Counted from the first letter of the stretch, positions 1-7,739 are shown. The stretch is 24,992 bases of DNA from DATGLW01 sp035293965 (GCA_035293965.1 DATGLW010000060.1:1-24992), one strand, 5' to 3'. Translations and numbers: made by a program. Notes: a model not told the origin generated them from the sequence alone.

Positions 1-761
1 GGCGCATTGAGGGCGTGGCCGGCCATGCTGCCGTCGTTCGGCGCGTCGCCGAAGGGGTACACGGCCCCGAGCGCGTCGGTCACCCAGTAGCCGGTCCCCT
101 GCGCGGTGGCGAAGACGGCCGTGGCCGGATCGAGGCCGCCGACGCTCCCCACCGGCCCACCCAGAGCGGGGGCGTCGCCGTAGGCGGCAACGCGCCCGTC
201 GGCGAACAGGATCCAGTAGCCGCGCCCGTCGGGGGTGCGCACCGCAGCGGTCACCGGCGCCCCCTGCGGGCCCGGCGCCCCGTAGAAGGGGGCGTCACCG
301 AAGGTGTACACGCCGCCGGTCGCGGTCACAACCCAGTAGCCGTTGCCCGTGGCATCGGGCATGACGGCCACCGCGGCGGCCCCGCATCCGCCGATGGCCG
401 GGCACGAGCCGGCGAAGCGCGCGTCGCCGAAGGCGAACACGCCCCCGTCGGCCCCCACCATGAAGTACCCCCTGCCGTCGGCCGAGGGCACCATGCCCAC
501 GATCGGGGCGCTGAGCTTGGGCGCGCCGCCTGCCGTGCCAGCCGGCGCGATGCCGAGCCCGGGGATCGACCCGAAGAAGCCGGCGTCGCCGAAGGCGAAG
601 ATCCCCCCGTCGCTCGCCACGAGCCAGTAGCCGGCCCGGTCTGCGGTGGGGGTGATGCCCACCACCGGGCGCTGGAGCACGAGGCTGCCCGTCGAGCCGT
701 AGAACTGGGCCGAGCCGAAGCTGAAGATGCCCCCGTCGGCCCCCACCAGCCAGTACCCGTG
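1..761 (-). repeat. Six or more imperfect protein repeats of GYWxxxxDGGxFxFGDAxFxG type
   Basis: Residues 690-942 of the S53 peptidase hold six successive units of about 37-55 residues. Each opens with GYW or GYF, runs through a DGG (or TGG, DGR, LGA) turn, and reaches FGDA or YGDA. The first unit has FGSA. Units nearer the window edge are more degenerate (YGDAPALGG, FGDAPNDGS). From memory, such repeats occur in many actinobacterial secreted proteins and resemble propeller blades; that is inference. The array continues beyond base 1. Confidence 0.8.
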
Positions 762-2828
762 GGGCGGGGGCGGAGGAGGCGGCGGAGGCGGCGGGGGCGG
801 CGCGACGTAGGTGAAGGGGGCAACGAGGGTGCCCGCGCCCAGCGCGCCGGCCGCGCTCACCTCGACGGTGCCGGTCCCCGGCGGCACCACCACCGTGGCC
901 GAGGTGGCGGTCGAGGAGGTCACCTGGGCCTCGGCGGTGCCGAAGCGGATGGTGGCGCCCTCGAGGCCGAGGCCGCTCACGGTCACCGTGGCCCCGCTCT
1001 GGCCCTGTCCGGCAGCGGTCACCTCGGGGCACGCGAGCCCCGAGGCGCGCGGCGAGCCGAGGCCGGTGGCGCCGTCGTAGCCGGGACCGGCCCGGTACAG
1101 GCCGCCGTTGCTGCCTGTCACGTCGTTGTCGCCGCTCGTGACGTCGTTGAAGGCCGTGCCGTAGGCGCCCTGCCGGGCCAGCCGGTACAGCAGCGGCGCC
1201 CACTGGCCGGTCGCGGCCGTACAGCCGGTGTTGCGATCGGCGACGAGGCCGGCGAGCAGCGGGGCGACGAAGCTCGTGCCCCCATATGCGCTCCAGGCAG
1301 CGTTGGCGTAGACCACCATGCCCACCCCGGCGTTGGCCGACAGGTCGGGGACCTCCCGGCAGGCGTTGTTGCAGGCGTTGCCCGGAAGGGGTGCGAGGAC
1401 GGCCGGCTGCCAGGACGGAGCGGCGAAAGAGCGGGAGATCCCCCCGCCGCCGCCCGCGCCGTTGTCGTTCCAGGCCGTCTCGCCCGCCTGCCCGAGGGTG
1501 GTGCCACCGGCCGCGGTCACCGAGGGATCCGAGGCCGGGTAGTCCACCTCGAGCGCGGTCGACTGGTCGACCGGGTAGCAGTCCTCGGACCCTGAGTCCC
1601 CCGAGGCGGCGACGATGGTCTGGCCCTGGACCGCCGCCTGCTCGAAGAGCGTGGTGAAGATCCAACCGGAGGTCGCCTCTGCCACCGGCTCGCAGGTGCC
1701 CCAGCTGGTCGAGACCACCTGAGCGGGGTGGGGGTCGTTGACGATGGCGCTCCACACGTCGTAGGGCCCGGAGGGGTCAACGTTCGAGTTCGGGCCCTCG
1801 TAGGCGACGATCGCAGCCCCCGGTGCCTGGGTTGCCACCTGCTCGATGTCGAGGTCGGCCTCGGTCGTGCCCTGCTGGTCTTTGGTGCCGCCGCCGTCGA
1901 CGGTCACCCGCGAGACGGCGTTGTGGAGCTGGAAGCAGCTCTCGTAGGTGGCGACGTCGGAGGCGGAGTACGGCGACAGCTCGTAGACCGCGACCGTCTC
2001 CCCCTGGCCCTGCAACCCGGCTCCGAGGAGCGAGCCGATCCCGTAGGCCGAGCCCACCTCGTCGAGGGTGAACCAGGAGCTGCCCGCGGCGCCACGGGCT
2101 GCCGGGCACGGCGTGGGCCCCTGGGCCTGCGGCAGCAGGCCGCCTCCCGGTGCGACCTGCCGGGGGGTGCCGGGCGCCAGGGCCGGGCGGAGGGGGAGGC
2201 CGCCGCCAGGCGCCACCTGCCGGGGGGTGCCGGGCGCCAGAGCCGGGCGGAGGGGGTTGAGCGAGGTGAGCCCGAGGATGGCCCGAACCTGGCCGCCCGA
2301 GAGGCTCGACGGCAGGAGCGGCGCCCGGGTTGCCCGGTAGCCGAGCCGGCCGGAGGGCTCGGCGTACTCCTCGAAGGTCGTGCCGAGGGCGGCGGCGGCA
2401 GCGCGGGCGGGTGCGGCCACCTCGACGGCGAACCCGGACACCCTCGGGGCGAGGCCCGCTTCCCGGAACCACGACTCGACCGCCGCCACCTCGGTGGTCG
2501 GAGGGCCGAAGCGCGCCAGGAACTCCCCCGGGTGCAGCCAGCGGTGGTACCGGGGTGATGCCGGGTCGGAGAGGTCGTGGAGGAGCGACCCCAGGCCGGC
2601 GGGGTCGGAGGGGCCCAGCACGACGCTCAGGTGCAGCTCGCGGTCACCGGGCAGCGGCCCGACGTCGATCGAGCCAGGCGGCGCGCCCGGAGCCGCCAAC
2701 TCGGGTGCACGGACGAACGGGAGGATCGAGGTCGCGGCCGCATGCGGCCGTAGGGCCACGAACCAGGTCAGCGCCGCAAGGACCGACACACCCGTAGCCA
2801 GCCGGAGGATCCACGCCAAGCGCCACAT
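1..2828 (-). CDS. S53 family (sedolisin/kumamolisin-like) serine-carboxyl peptidase with C-terminal FGDA repeats, C-terminus cut by window edge
   Basis: Predicted exported, self-processing acid-type endopeptidase. The frame is open from ATG 2828 to base 1 (942 codons, no stop reached). An N-terminal hydrophobic stretch (about residues 10-27) after MWR looks like a signal peptide or anchor. The pro-kumamolisin activation domain spans roughly 45-190, followed by a duplicated Pro/Gly linker. The catalytic domain spans about 250-590. The S53 Glu/Asp pair is E323 and D327 (TEADLDIE), the oxyanion Asp is D411 (ASGDSG) and the nucleophile is S519 (YGGTSF, usually SGTS). The terminal calcium-site motifs FNDVTSGDND and GYDGATGLGSP are present. 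An IPT/TIG-like domain (about 598-674), 13 prolines (677-689) and at least six repeats follow. A GGAGG lies 11 bases before the ATG. Family assignment is firm. Function of the repeat domain (probably a beta-propeller-like binding module) is inference. The gene is divergent from the channel gene. Confidence 0.93.
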   Translation of the reverse strand, partial: MWRLAWILRLATGVSVLAALTWFVALRPHAAATSILPFVRAPELAAPGAPPGSIDVGPLPGDRELHLSVVLGPSDPAGLGSLLHDLSDPASPRYHRWLHPGEFLARFGPPTTEVAAVESWFREAGLAPRVSGFAVEVAAPARAAAAALGTTFEEYAEPSGRLGYRATRAPLLPSSLSGGQVRAILGLTSLNPLRPALAPGTPRQVAPGGGLPLRPALAPGTPRQVAPGGGLLPQAQGPTPCPAARGAAGSSWFTLDEVGSAYGIGSLLGAGLQGQGETVAVYELSPYSASDVATYESCFQLHNAVSRVTVDGGGTKDQQGTTEADLDIEQVATQAPGAAIVAYEGPNSNVDPSGPYDVWSAIVNDPHPAQVVSTSWGTCEPVAEATSGWIFTTLFEQAAVQGQTIVAASGDSGSEDCYPVDQSTALEVDYPASDPSVTAAGGTTLGQAGETAWNDNGAGGGGGISRSFAAPSWQPAVLAPLPGNACNNACREVPDLSANAGVGMVVYANAAWSAYGGTSFVAPLLAGLVADRNTGCTAATGQWAPLLYRLARQGAYGTAFNDVTSGDNDVTGSNGGLYRAGPGYDGATGLGSPRASGLACPEVTAAGQGQSGATVTVSGLGLEGATIRFGTAEAQVTSSTATSATVVVPPGTGTVEVSAAGALGAGTLVAPFTYVAPPPPPPPPPPPPPHGYWLVGADGGIFSFGSAQFYGSTGSLVLQRPVVGITPTADRAGYWLVASDGGIFAFGDAGFFGSIPGLGIAPAGTAGGAPKLSAPIVGMVPSADGRGYFMVGADGGVFAFGDARFAGSCPAIGGCGAAAVAVMPDATGNGYWVVTATGGVYTFGDAPFYGAPGPQGAPVTAAVRTPDGRGYWILFADGRVAAYGDAPALGGPVGSVGGLDPATAVFATAQGTGYWVTDALGAVYPFGDAPNDGSMAGHALNA
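2141..2260 (-). repeat. 60-bp in-frame tandem duplication in the S53 peptidase linker
   Basis: Positions 2141-2200 and 2201-2260 are near-identical 60-bp units. Each encodes 20 residues starting PLRPALAPGTPR and ending APGGGL. It lies between the activation domain and the catalytic domain, where pro-peptide cleavage usually occurs in S53 enzymes. The copies differ at only a few bases, which suggests a recent duplication. Confidence 0.9.
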
Positions 2829-2870
2829 CGTCGTGTCCGCCTCCGGCCCGCGCAAGGCGGGGAGCTCGAG

Positions 2871-2897
2871 GAACGGGTGCAGAAAGAACGGGTGCAG
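2871..2897. repeat. Two 12-bp direct repeats in a divergent intergenic region
   Basis: GAACGGGTGCAG occurs at 2871-2882 and again at 2886-2897, separated by AAA (15-bp period). It lies 43-69 bases upstream of the S53 peptidase ATG, in the 257-bp divergent gap 2829-3085. It could be a regulator site for either gene, or a chance short duplication. No other clear feature is seen in the gap except the candidate promoter at 3025-3053. Confidence 0.5.
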
Positions 2898-3024
2898 GGA
2901 GGCAGTTCTGCGGGATCGGTCGGCCCCGGGTCCACGTCGCGGTGCCCCGGCCCTCCAACCCGCTCCCGCTCCGCCGGCCGAGCCTAGCCCGCCCGCCCGG
3001 CGCGGGTACCAAGAGCGGACCTCC

Positions 3025-3053
3025 TTGCCGGCGGCGGGACCCTCTGTCAGAGT
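3025..3053 (+). promoter_or_regulatory. Candidate promoter of the channel-like gene
   Basis: TTGCCG (3025-3030), a 17-base spacer, then CAGAGT (3048-3053) resemble -35 and -10 boxes. Transcription would begin near 3060, about 26 bases before ATG 3086. The -10 box deviates at its first base, so support is modest. Confidence 0.35.
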
Positions 3054-3085
3054 TCGAGACGGCCCCGCCGGGGCCCACCGTGCTG

Positions 3086-4243
3086 ATGGACGCGTTCCTC
3101 TTCGCCCTCGGGATCGTCGTGGTCGTCCTCACCGCGGCCCAGGTGCTGTTCACCATGGTCCTGCCCCGGCGCCCCCACGGCTTCGAGCGGCTCACGCTGA
3201 TGGTCAACCGCGGCGTCCGGCTCGCCTTCCTGATCGTGTCGCGCCTGGCCCGGAGTTACGAGGCCAAGGACTCACTCCTCGCCCCCACGGCCCCGGTCGC
3301 CCTGGTGGCCCAGCTGCTCTCGTGGGCCGCGTCGTTCGTCGTCGGGTTCGCGCTGGTGCTGCAGCCGACGACCCACGACGTCGCGGCCGGGCTCCTCCAG
3401 GCGATGACGGCGCTGTTCACGGTGGGCACCGCCCACGCCGGCGGCCCGCCGAACGAGGCGGCCGACATCGCGGCCGGCGCCCTGTGGGTGGTCATCGTGG
3501 CCCTGCAGATCGCCTACCTGCCCTCGCTCTACGCGGCAGTGAACCGGCGCGAAGCCCTCGTGGCCCTGCTCGAGAGCCGGGCCGGCGTGCCGGCATGGGG
3601 CCCCGAGCTCCTCGCCCGCCACCAGCTGGTCGGCATCACCGACACCTTGCCCGACTTCTACGACCGATGGGAGCAGTGGGCGGCCGACGTCGCCGAGAGC
3701 CACACCACCTACCCCATCCTGCTGCTCTTCCGCTCACCCGAGCCGTGGTTCTCCTGGCTGATCGGGTTGCTCGCCGTCCTCGACGGCGCCGCGATGCACC
3801 TGGCCCTGTCGCCGTCGAGCGCGCCCTCCCAGGCGAGACTCTGCCTGCGCATGGGCTTCACTGCGCTCAGCCGGATCGCGGCCACCCTCGGGTGGCGGGT
3901 GGATGCCGACCCCAGCCCCGAGGGGCCCATCGAGCTCACCTTCGGCGAGTTCGCCCAGGCGGTGAGCATGCTCACCGCCCTCGGGTTCCCCATGGAGCGG
4001 AGCGCCGAGGAGGCGTGGCCCGACTTCCGCGGCTGGCGGGTCAACTACGAGGACGTGGCCTACCGCCTCGCCGATCGGTTGGTGGCACCACCGGCGCCCT
4101 GGTCCGGCCCTCGCCGGCACCTCCGCACCGGGCCGGTCGCCCCCCGTCGGCCGCCCCAGCGGCATCCGGGCCCGTCGGTGCTGGCCGAGCACCGGCCCTC
4201 CATGGTGGTCGGTCCGCCCCCGCGGCGCAGCCGAACCCGCTGA
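3086..4243 (+). CDS. Two-pore-type/Ion_trans_2-like membrane protein, potassium-channel-like
   Basis: A 385-residue membrane protein with TM segments at about 4-27, 67-92 and 125-150. Between the last two lies a pore-helix-like stretch followed by FTVGTAHAGG (filter-like TVGTA at 112-116). This TM-pore-TM order and the TVG core match Ion_trans_2 potassium channels, whose usual filter is TVGYG. The remaining 235 residues look mostly soluble, with a hydrophobic SPEPWFSWLIGLLAVLDGAAMHLAL segment split around residue 220-240, and end in a Pro/Arg-rich tail. The start could be ATG 3086 or GTG 3080; no clear ribosome site is seen. In-frame GTG starts farther upstream add a Pro/Arg-rich leader and are less likely. 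The gene ends 15 bases from the convergent AAA-protease gene. Ion conduction is inferred, not shown; the non-canonical filter leaves selectivity open. Confidence 0.8.
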   Translation: MDAFLFALGIVVVVLTAAQVLFTMVLPRRPHGFERLTLMVNRGVRLAFLIVSRLARSYEAKDSLLAPTAPVALVAQLLSWAASFVVGFALVLQPTTHDVAAGLLQAMTALFTVGTAHAGGPPNEAADIAAGALWVVIVALQIAYLPSLYAAVNRREALVALLESRAGVPAWGPELLARHQLVGITDTLPDFYDRWEQWAADVAESHTTYPILLLFRSPEPWFSWLIGLLAVLDGAAMHLALSPSSAPSQARLCLRMGFTALSRIAATLGWRVDADPSPEGPIELTFGEFAQAVSMLTALGFPMERSAEEAWPDFRGWRVNYEDVAYRLADRLVAPPAPWSGPRRHLRTGPVAPRRPPQRHPGPSVLAEHRPSMVVGPPPRRSRTR

Positions 4244-4250
4244 CGCGGCT

Positions 4251-4271
4251 CGCCGGCCTCAGCCGCCGGCG
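4251..4271. terminator. Candidate GC hairpin at convergent gene ends
   Basis: CGCCGGC (4251-4257) can pair with GCCGGCG (4265-4271) across a 7-base loop. The hairpin sits 7 bases after the channel stop codon and spans the stop codon of the AAA-protease gene. There is no T-run on either side, so it is at best a weak bidirectional or factor-dependent terminator. Confidence 0.3.
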
Positions 4272-6850
4272 TCGGGCACCGGGCCGCCGTCCCCCTGGGT
4301 GCGCTGCTCGGCCGAAGGCCCCCCGGCGCCGTCGGCCATCGTTGGGAGCGCCGCCGTGGCGACGCGGCCGTTGCCACGGCCGGCCGGCTCGGCCACGAGC
4401 TCGGGCAGGGGCGGCAGGGGGACCTCGACCCTGCTGCGGGACTTGTGGGCCTCGAGCACCGCCTGGTGGTACTCCTCGGCGAGCCGCCGGAACTCGGCGG
4501 TGTGGTAGCGCCGCCCGTCGACGAAGGGCCCGGGGCGACCATGGACGATGGCGAGGACGTCCTCGCCGGTGATGGTCTTGTGGGTCTCGAGGGCGTGGGC
4601 GACTGCGAGCACCTCGAGGCGGTTCTGCTCCAGCAGCTCCCGGGTGCGATCGAGGAGCTCGCCAAGCTTCGCTTCGATGCGCGACCCGAGGCTGCCCGAG
4701 AGCATCTCGTTCTTGCGGCGCGAGTCGTTGTCGTTCGGTCCGCCCCCGCCGCCGACACCGGCCTCCCGGGTGACGCCGTGGCTGGCGACCGTTCGCCCCA
4801 TCCCCCAGAACCCCTCCATGAACGTGGCGAGGCGCGTCGCGCTCTCGAGGTCGCCGCTCAGGCCCGAGGAGCTGTCGCCGTCGAAGAACATCTTCTCCCC
4901 GGCCAAGCTGGCGAGGGCGGTCATGATGTGCGCCTCGTAGTCGCTGCGCCACTCGGTGAACGTGTCCTCGGCAGGTACCGAGGCCACGAGCCCGAGGTAG
5001 GTGCCGCCCTTCTCGATGGTGGCCACGTCGATCACGAGCTCGCGGCGCGTCCGCACTGCGGCCACGGCGTGGCACGCCTCGTGGATGGCCACCGCGTGCC
5101 GCTCGCGCTCGATGTACTCCACGTCCTCAGGGGGGCCCATGTCCTTGAGCTGCTTGGCCTTCACGACGTCACCCCACGTGATCCGCTCGCGCCCGTCGCG
5201 GATGCAATTGATGAGGGACTCGTTCACGAGGTCCTTGATCGTGGCCCCCGTGGCATACGGGGTGATCGTGGCCAGCCGGTCGATCTGCTCGGCCGACAGG
5301 TCGTGGTCCACCTTCGCGAAGTAGCCCTCGTAGGTGCGGACCCGGCCGGCCTTGCTCGGGTAGCCGACCTTGTAGACGCGGTCGATCCGGCCAGGGCGCA
5401 GCAGGGCCTCGTCGAGCGCGCCGGGCATGTTGGTCGCCATCATGACGAGGATCCGGTACTTGGGCGGCGGCTTCGGGGGCAGGCCCAGGGCCCGGCGCAC
5501 CACGCGGTTGACGAAGCCCCGCGGCTTCTTGAGGCCCGACAGCTCGGACAGCAGGGACTCGAGGGTCCCCATGCCTCCCCCGCCCATCATGCCGGCCGCC
5601 ACCGCACCGAGCACGCTGCGCCTGGGGGGCGCCGAGGCCACGGGCTCGGGCTCGGGCAGCGCCCGCGCCTGGACCGCGGGGTCGAAGTAGGCCAGGCCGT
5701 GGCAAGGCAGGGTGCGCCGTTGCCCCGCCCACGGGCTGGCGGCGGCGCGGGTGGGACCGAAGACCCCCCCTTGGCTCAGGACGCCGCGGTTGCCGAGCGA
5801 GTCGGCCTCGTCGAAGAACACCACGACCCCGCCGTAGCGCAGGGCGAGCCGGCGGAGCTTGCGGAAGAGGCTCTTCACCTTCAGGATCCCGATGCCCATG
5901 AACATGTTGATGAACGCGCCGGGGTCGACGAACACGAAGGGGTTGTGCGTCTCGCCCGCCACCGCCTCGGCGATGAGCGTCTTGCCGGTGCCCGGCGGTC
6001 CCCACAGGAGGATCCCGCCCGGCACGTACCCACCCCGTGACTCGATCGCCTCGGGCTCCTTCAAGAAGATGATGTTCTCCTTGACCCGCTCGAGGACGGC
6101 GTCCTGGCCCCAGACGTCCGAGAAGCGGGTCTTGACGTCGCCGGGGTAGTAGACCTCGATGCCCCCGCGCGACAGCAGCCAGAACAGCCCGATGAATTGG
6201 AAGGCGATGAAGAAGAAGGCGAAGGCCAGTTGGAGGATGAACGGCATCGCCGAGTACAGGGCGGCCGGCACCTGGAACAGCGACACGGCAGGGCTGACGT
6301 GGTACCAGGCGCCGAGCACGATCGCCAGCACCACCAACGCCGCCACCACCCGGGCGGCTCGCGCCACCCGGTAGCGGTTCCAGTCGCTCACCCGCCCGGT
6401 CAGGCGGTGCAAGCCGCCGAACACCCGCTCGGACCAGAGCGCGTGCCATCTCGCGGACCGCTCGCTCACGAGGTAGTGGCCCTGGCGCAGGAGCTCGAGG
6501 CCGAGGAGCGCCTCGAGCCACCACAGCGACGCGAGCTGCGCGCCGACGGCGGCGGAGAACGGCTCGATGGGGTTGTTGGTGAGGTCCGCCCACAGCAGCA
6601 CCCACCACAGGCCCACGAGGAGCAGCACGAACTTGCTGCGGTCCCACCACGAGGACCGGGCACGCACCGCGGGCGCGCCGAGCGTCGGCGCCGACGACGG
6701 CGGCAGGAGGGGCAGGCGCGGGTACGTCCCGGGCGCCGGCTGGAGCGAGGCGTCCGCGGGCGCGCGATCGGGGACCGGCTCGCCGTGGCCGCGCTCGTCG
6801 TGGTCGCGCTCGTCGTGGTCGCGCTCGTCGTGGTCGCCGTCGCCGTTCAT
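4259..6850 (-). CDS. Membrane-anchored FtsH-like AAA+ zinc metalloprotease with an ATPase-domain insertion
   Basis: Likely an ATP-driven membrane protease related to FtsH (863 aa). After a charged N-terminus with three DHDER repeats come hydrophobic segments near 74-90, 165-183 and 202-226. The AAA domain has Walker A GPPGTGKT (284-291), a pore-loop-like FMGIG, Walker B VVVFFDEAD (D347, E348) and a second-region-of-homology arginine motif RPGRIDR (about 485-491). The peptidase part has HEACH (H590, E591, H594) and a likely third zinc ligand, D667 in SGDLESAT. About 100 residues, Pro/Gly/Ala-rich, are inserted between Walker B and the KYRILVMMATN strand, where ordinary FtsH has about 35. ATG 6850 overlaps the lipoprotein stop as ATGA, so translation is probably coupled. 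An in-frame GTG at 6931 would extend into the upstream gene and is less likely. It differs from housekeeping FtsH in length, TM count and insertion, so no ftsH symbol is given. Confidence 0.9.
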   Translation of the reverse strand: MNGDGDHDERDHDERDHDERGHGEPVPDRAPADASLQPAPGTYPRLPLLPPSSAPTLGAPAVRARSSWWDRSKFVLLLVGLWWVLLWADLTNNPIEPFSAAVGAQLASLWWLEALLGLELLRQGHYLVSERSARWHALWSERVFGGLHRLTGRVSDWNRYRVARAARVVAALVVLAIVLGAWYHVSPAVSLFQVPAALYSAMPFILQLAFAFFFIAFQFIGLFWLLSRGGIEVYYPGDVKTRFSDVWGQDAVLERVKENIIFLKEPEAIESRGGYVPGGILLWGPPGTGKTLIAEAVAGETHNPFVFVDPGAFINMFMGIGILKVKSLFRKLRRLALRYGGVVVFFDEADSLGNRGVLSQGGVFGPTRAAASPWAGQRRTLPCHGLAYFDPAVQARALPEPEPVASAPPRRSVLGAVAAGMMGGGGMGTLESLLSELSGLKKPRGFVNRVVRRALGLPPKPPPKYRILVMMATNMPGALDEALLRPGRIDRVYKVGYPSKAGRVRTYEGYFAKVDHDLSAEQIDRLATITPYATGATIKDLVNESLINCIRDGRERITWGDVVKAKQLKDMGPPEDVEYIERERHAVAIHEACHAVAAVRTRRELVIDVATIEKGGTYLGLVASVPAEDTFTEWRSDYEAHIMTALASLAGEKMFFDGDSSSGLSGDLESATRLATFMEGFWGMGRTVASHGVTREAGVGGGGGPNDNDSRRKNEMLSGSLGSRIEAKLGELLDRTRELLEQNRLEVLAVAHALETHKTITGEDVLAIVHGRPGPFVDGRRYHTAEFRRLAEEYHQAVLEAHKSRSRVEVPLPPLPELVAEPAGRGNGRVATAALPTMADGAGGPSAEQRTQGDGGPVPDAGG
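6791..6835 (-). repeat. Three perfect 15-bp tandem repeats encoding DHDER
   Basis: GCGCTCGTCGTGGTC is repeated exactly at 6791, 6806 and 6821. Read on the minus strand it encodes three DHDER units, preceded by GDG, at residues about 6-20 of the FtsH-like protein. The segment is acidic and His-rich and faces the side of the membrane on which the N-terminus lies. A slippage-prone repeat of this kind can change copy number in frame. Confidence 0.9.
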
Positions 6851-7545
6851 GTCCTCGACTCCTTCAGGGTCCACGAGCCCAGCACCTGGCGGATGGACCC
6901 CGCGTTGGCGCCCCAGCAGCTGACCTCGCACCCGACCCCGATGGCAAAGATCCAGTTGGTCTGCGCGTCGACGGCCACCACCTGGCCGAATGTCTTCACC
7001 GGTCCCTTGCCGTCGATGTTGACGACCATCTTGACCCCGCGAACACCACCAGGGCCGGTGAACTCCTGGTAGCTCAGCACCTGGAAGCCGCTGGAGGCGG
7101 TCAAAGGGTCGGTCCCGAGGATGGCCGCCCGCATGCTCGAGAACGACAGCTGGTCACGGTCCGTCGGTCCCAGCTGGTGGGCGTCGACCACCCCTGTCGG
7201 GAACCGCGACCCGATGGTGAGCGCGCTCGACACCGTAGGACGCGGCGCCGCCGACAGTGCTTCGATCCACTGACCGTCGGTCAGCTGCTTGAGCTCGCTG
7301 GGCCCGAGGGGACCGTTCTGGGCCTCGAAGATGGCCTTGGCGTCGTAGACAGTCCACCTGGAGGGGACCTTGAAGTACACGTCGGTACCGTCGGGGCTCC
7401 GGTGGCTGATGTAGACGTAGCCGGTGCCGAGGCATCCCGACAGCGCGGCGGCTGCCGCGAGCGCCGCAGCGGCGCGCACGGCGGTCGGCACGAGCCGCTG
7501 GCGGCCGCCCGACGAACCCGCCTGTCGCCTCCGGGGTCGAACCAT
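6847..7545 (-). CDS. Predicted lipoprotein of unknown function
   Basis: A 232-residue protein with an Arg-rich start, a hydrophobic Ala-rich signal helix and a lipobox LSGC (C38 would be the lipidated cysteine). The mature part has mixed alpha/beta character with no motif I recognise; two cysteines in GCEVSCWG near the C-terminus could form a disulfide. ATG 7545 is preceded by GAAGG six bases upstream. Its TGA overlaps the ATG of the FtsH-like protease, so the two proteins are probably made together. The lipoprotein may be a membrane partner, adaptor or substrate-recruiting factor of that protease; this is inferred from coupling only. Named folds such as LpqN/Mog1-like are possible but not demonstrable by eye. 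Confidence 0.85.
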   Translation of the reverse strand: MVRPRRRQAGSSGGRQRLVPTAVRAAAALAAAAALSGCLGTGYVYISHRSPDGTDVYFKVPSRWTVYDAKAIFEAQNGPLGPSELKQLTDGQWIEALSAAPRPTVSSALTIGSRFPTGVVDAHQLGPTDRDQLSFSSMRAAILGTDPLTASSGFQVLSYQEFTGPGGVRGVKMVVNIDGKGPVKTFGQVVAVDAQTNWIFAIGVGCEVSCWGANAGSIRQVLGSWTLKESRT

Positions 7546-7592
7546 ATGGGCCCTTCACTCGCACGCGTTCACCCGCACGCGCCGCGCCCGCG

Positions 7593-7621
7593 ACCATACG
7601 CGCGACCAGCCGCCGTTGGAA
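7593..7621 (-). promoter_or_regulatory. Candidate promoter of the lipoprotein/protease pair
   Basis: On the minus strand TTCCAA (7621-7616), a 17-base spacer and TATGGT (7598-7593) form a plausible -35/-10 pair. Transcription would begin near 7586, about 40 bases before ATG 7545. Only the -10 box is convincing. Confidence 0.4.
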
Positions 7622-7672
7622 CGGCGCGGCGCAGCCGAACGGTGGCGTCGGCCCTGCAGGGCACGTCCAGGA

Positions 7673-7695
7673 TTGCGGGCATGTGACACCCGCAA
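7673..7695. terminator. Candidate hairpin downstream of pyrE
   Basis: TTGCGGG (7673-7679) pairs perfectly with CCCGCAA (7689-7695) across nine bases. It lies 45 bases beyond the pyrE stop codon, inside the 194-bp gap 7546-7739. There is no T-tract, so it could be a factor-assisted terminator or RNA-end stabiliser separating the purine operon from the lipoprotein operon. Nothing else is evident in the gap apart from the promoter candidate. Confidence 0.4.
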
Positions 7696-7739
7696 CGCGT
7701 CCGCAGAGTTGCCGCCGGGATCGTCACCGGCCGACACGG

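Noticed and set aside
15..2558. Long plus-strand and off-frame minus-strand open frames over the S53 gene
   Set aside because: They give Arg/Gly/His-rich text without motifs, while the remaining minus frame shows a complete S53 catalytic set and orderly repeats.
6851..6931. 27-codon N-terminal extension of the FtsH-like protein from GTG 6931
   Set aside because: It lies wholly inside the lipoprotein gene in another frame; the ATGA overlap at 6847-6850 is the usual coupled-start arrangement.
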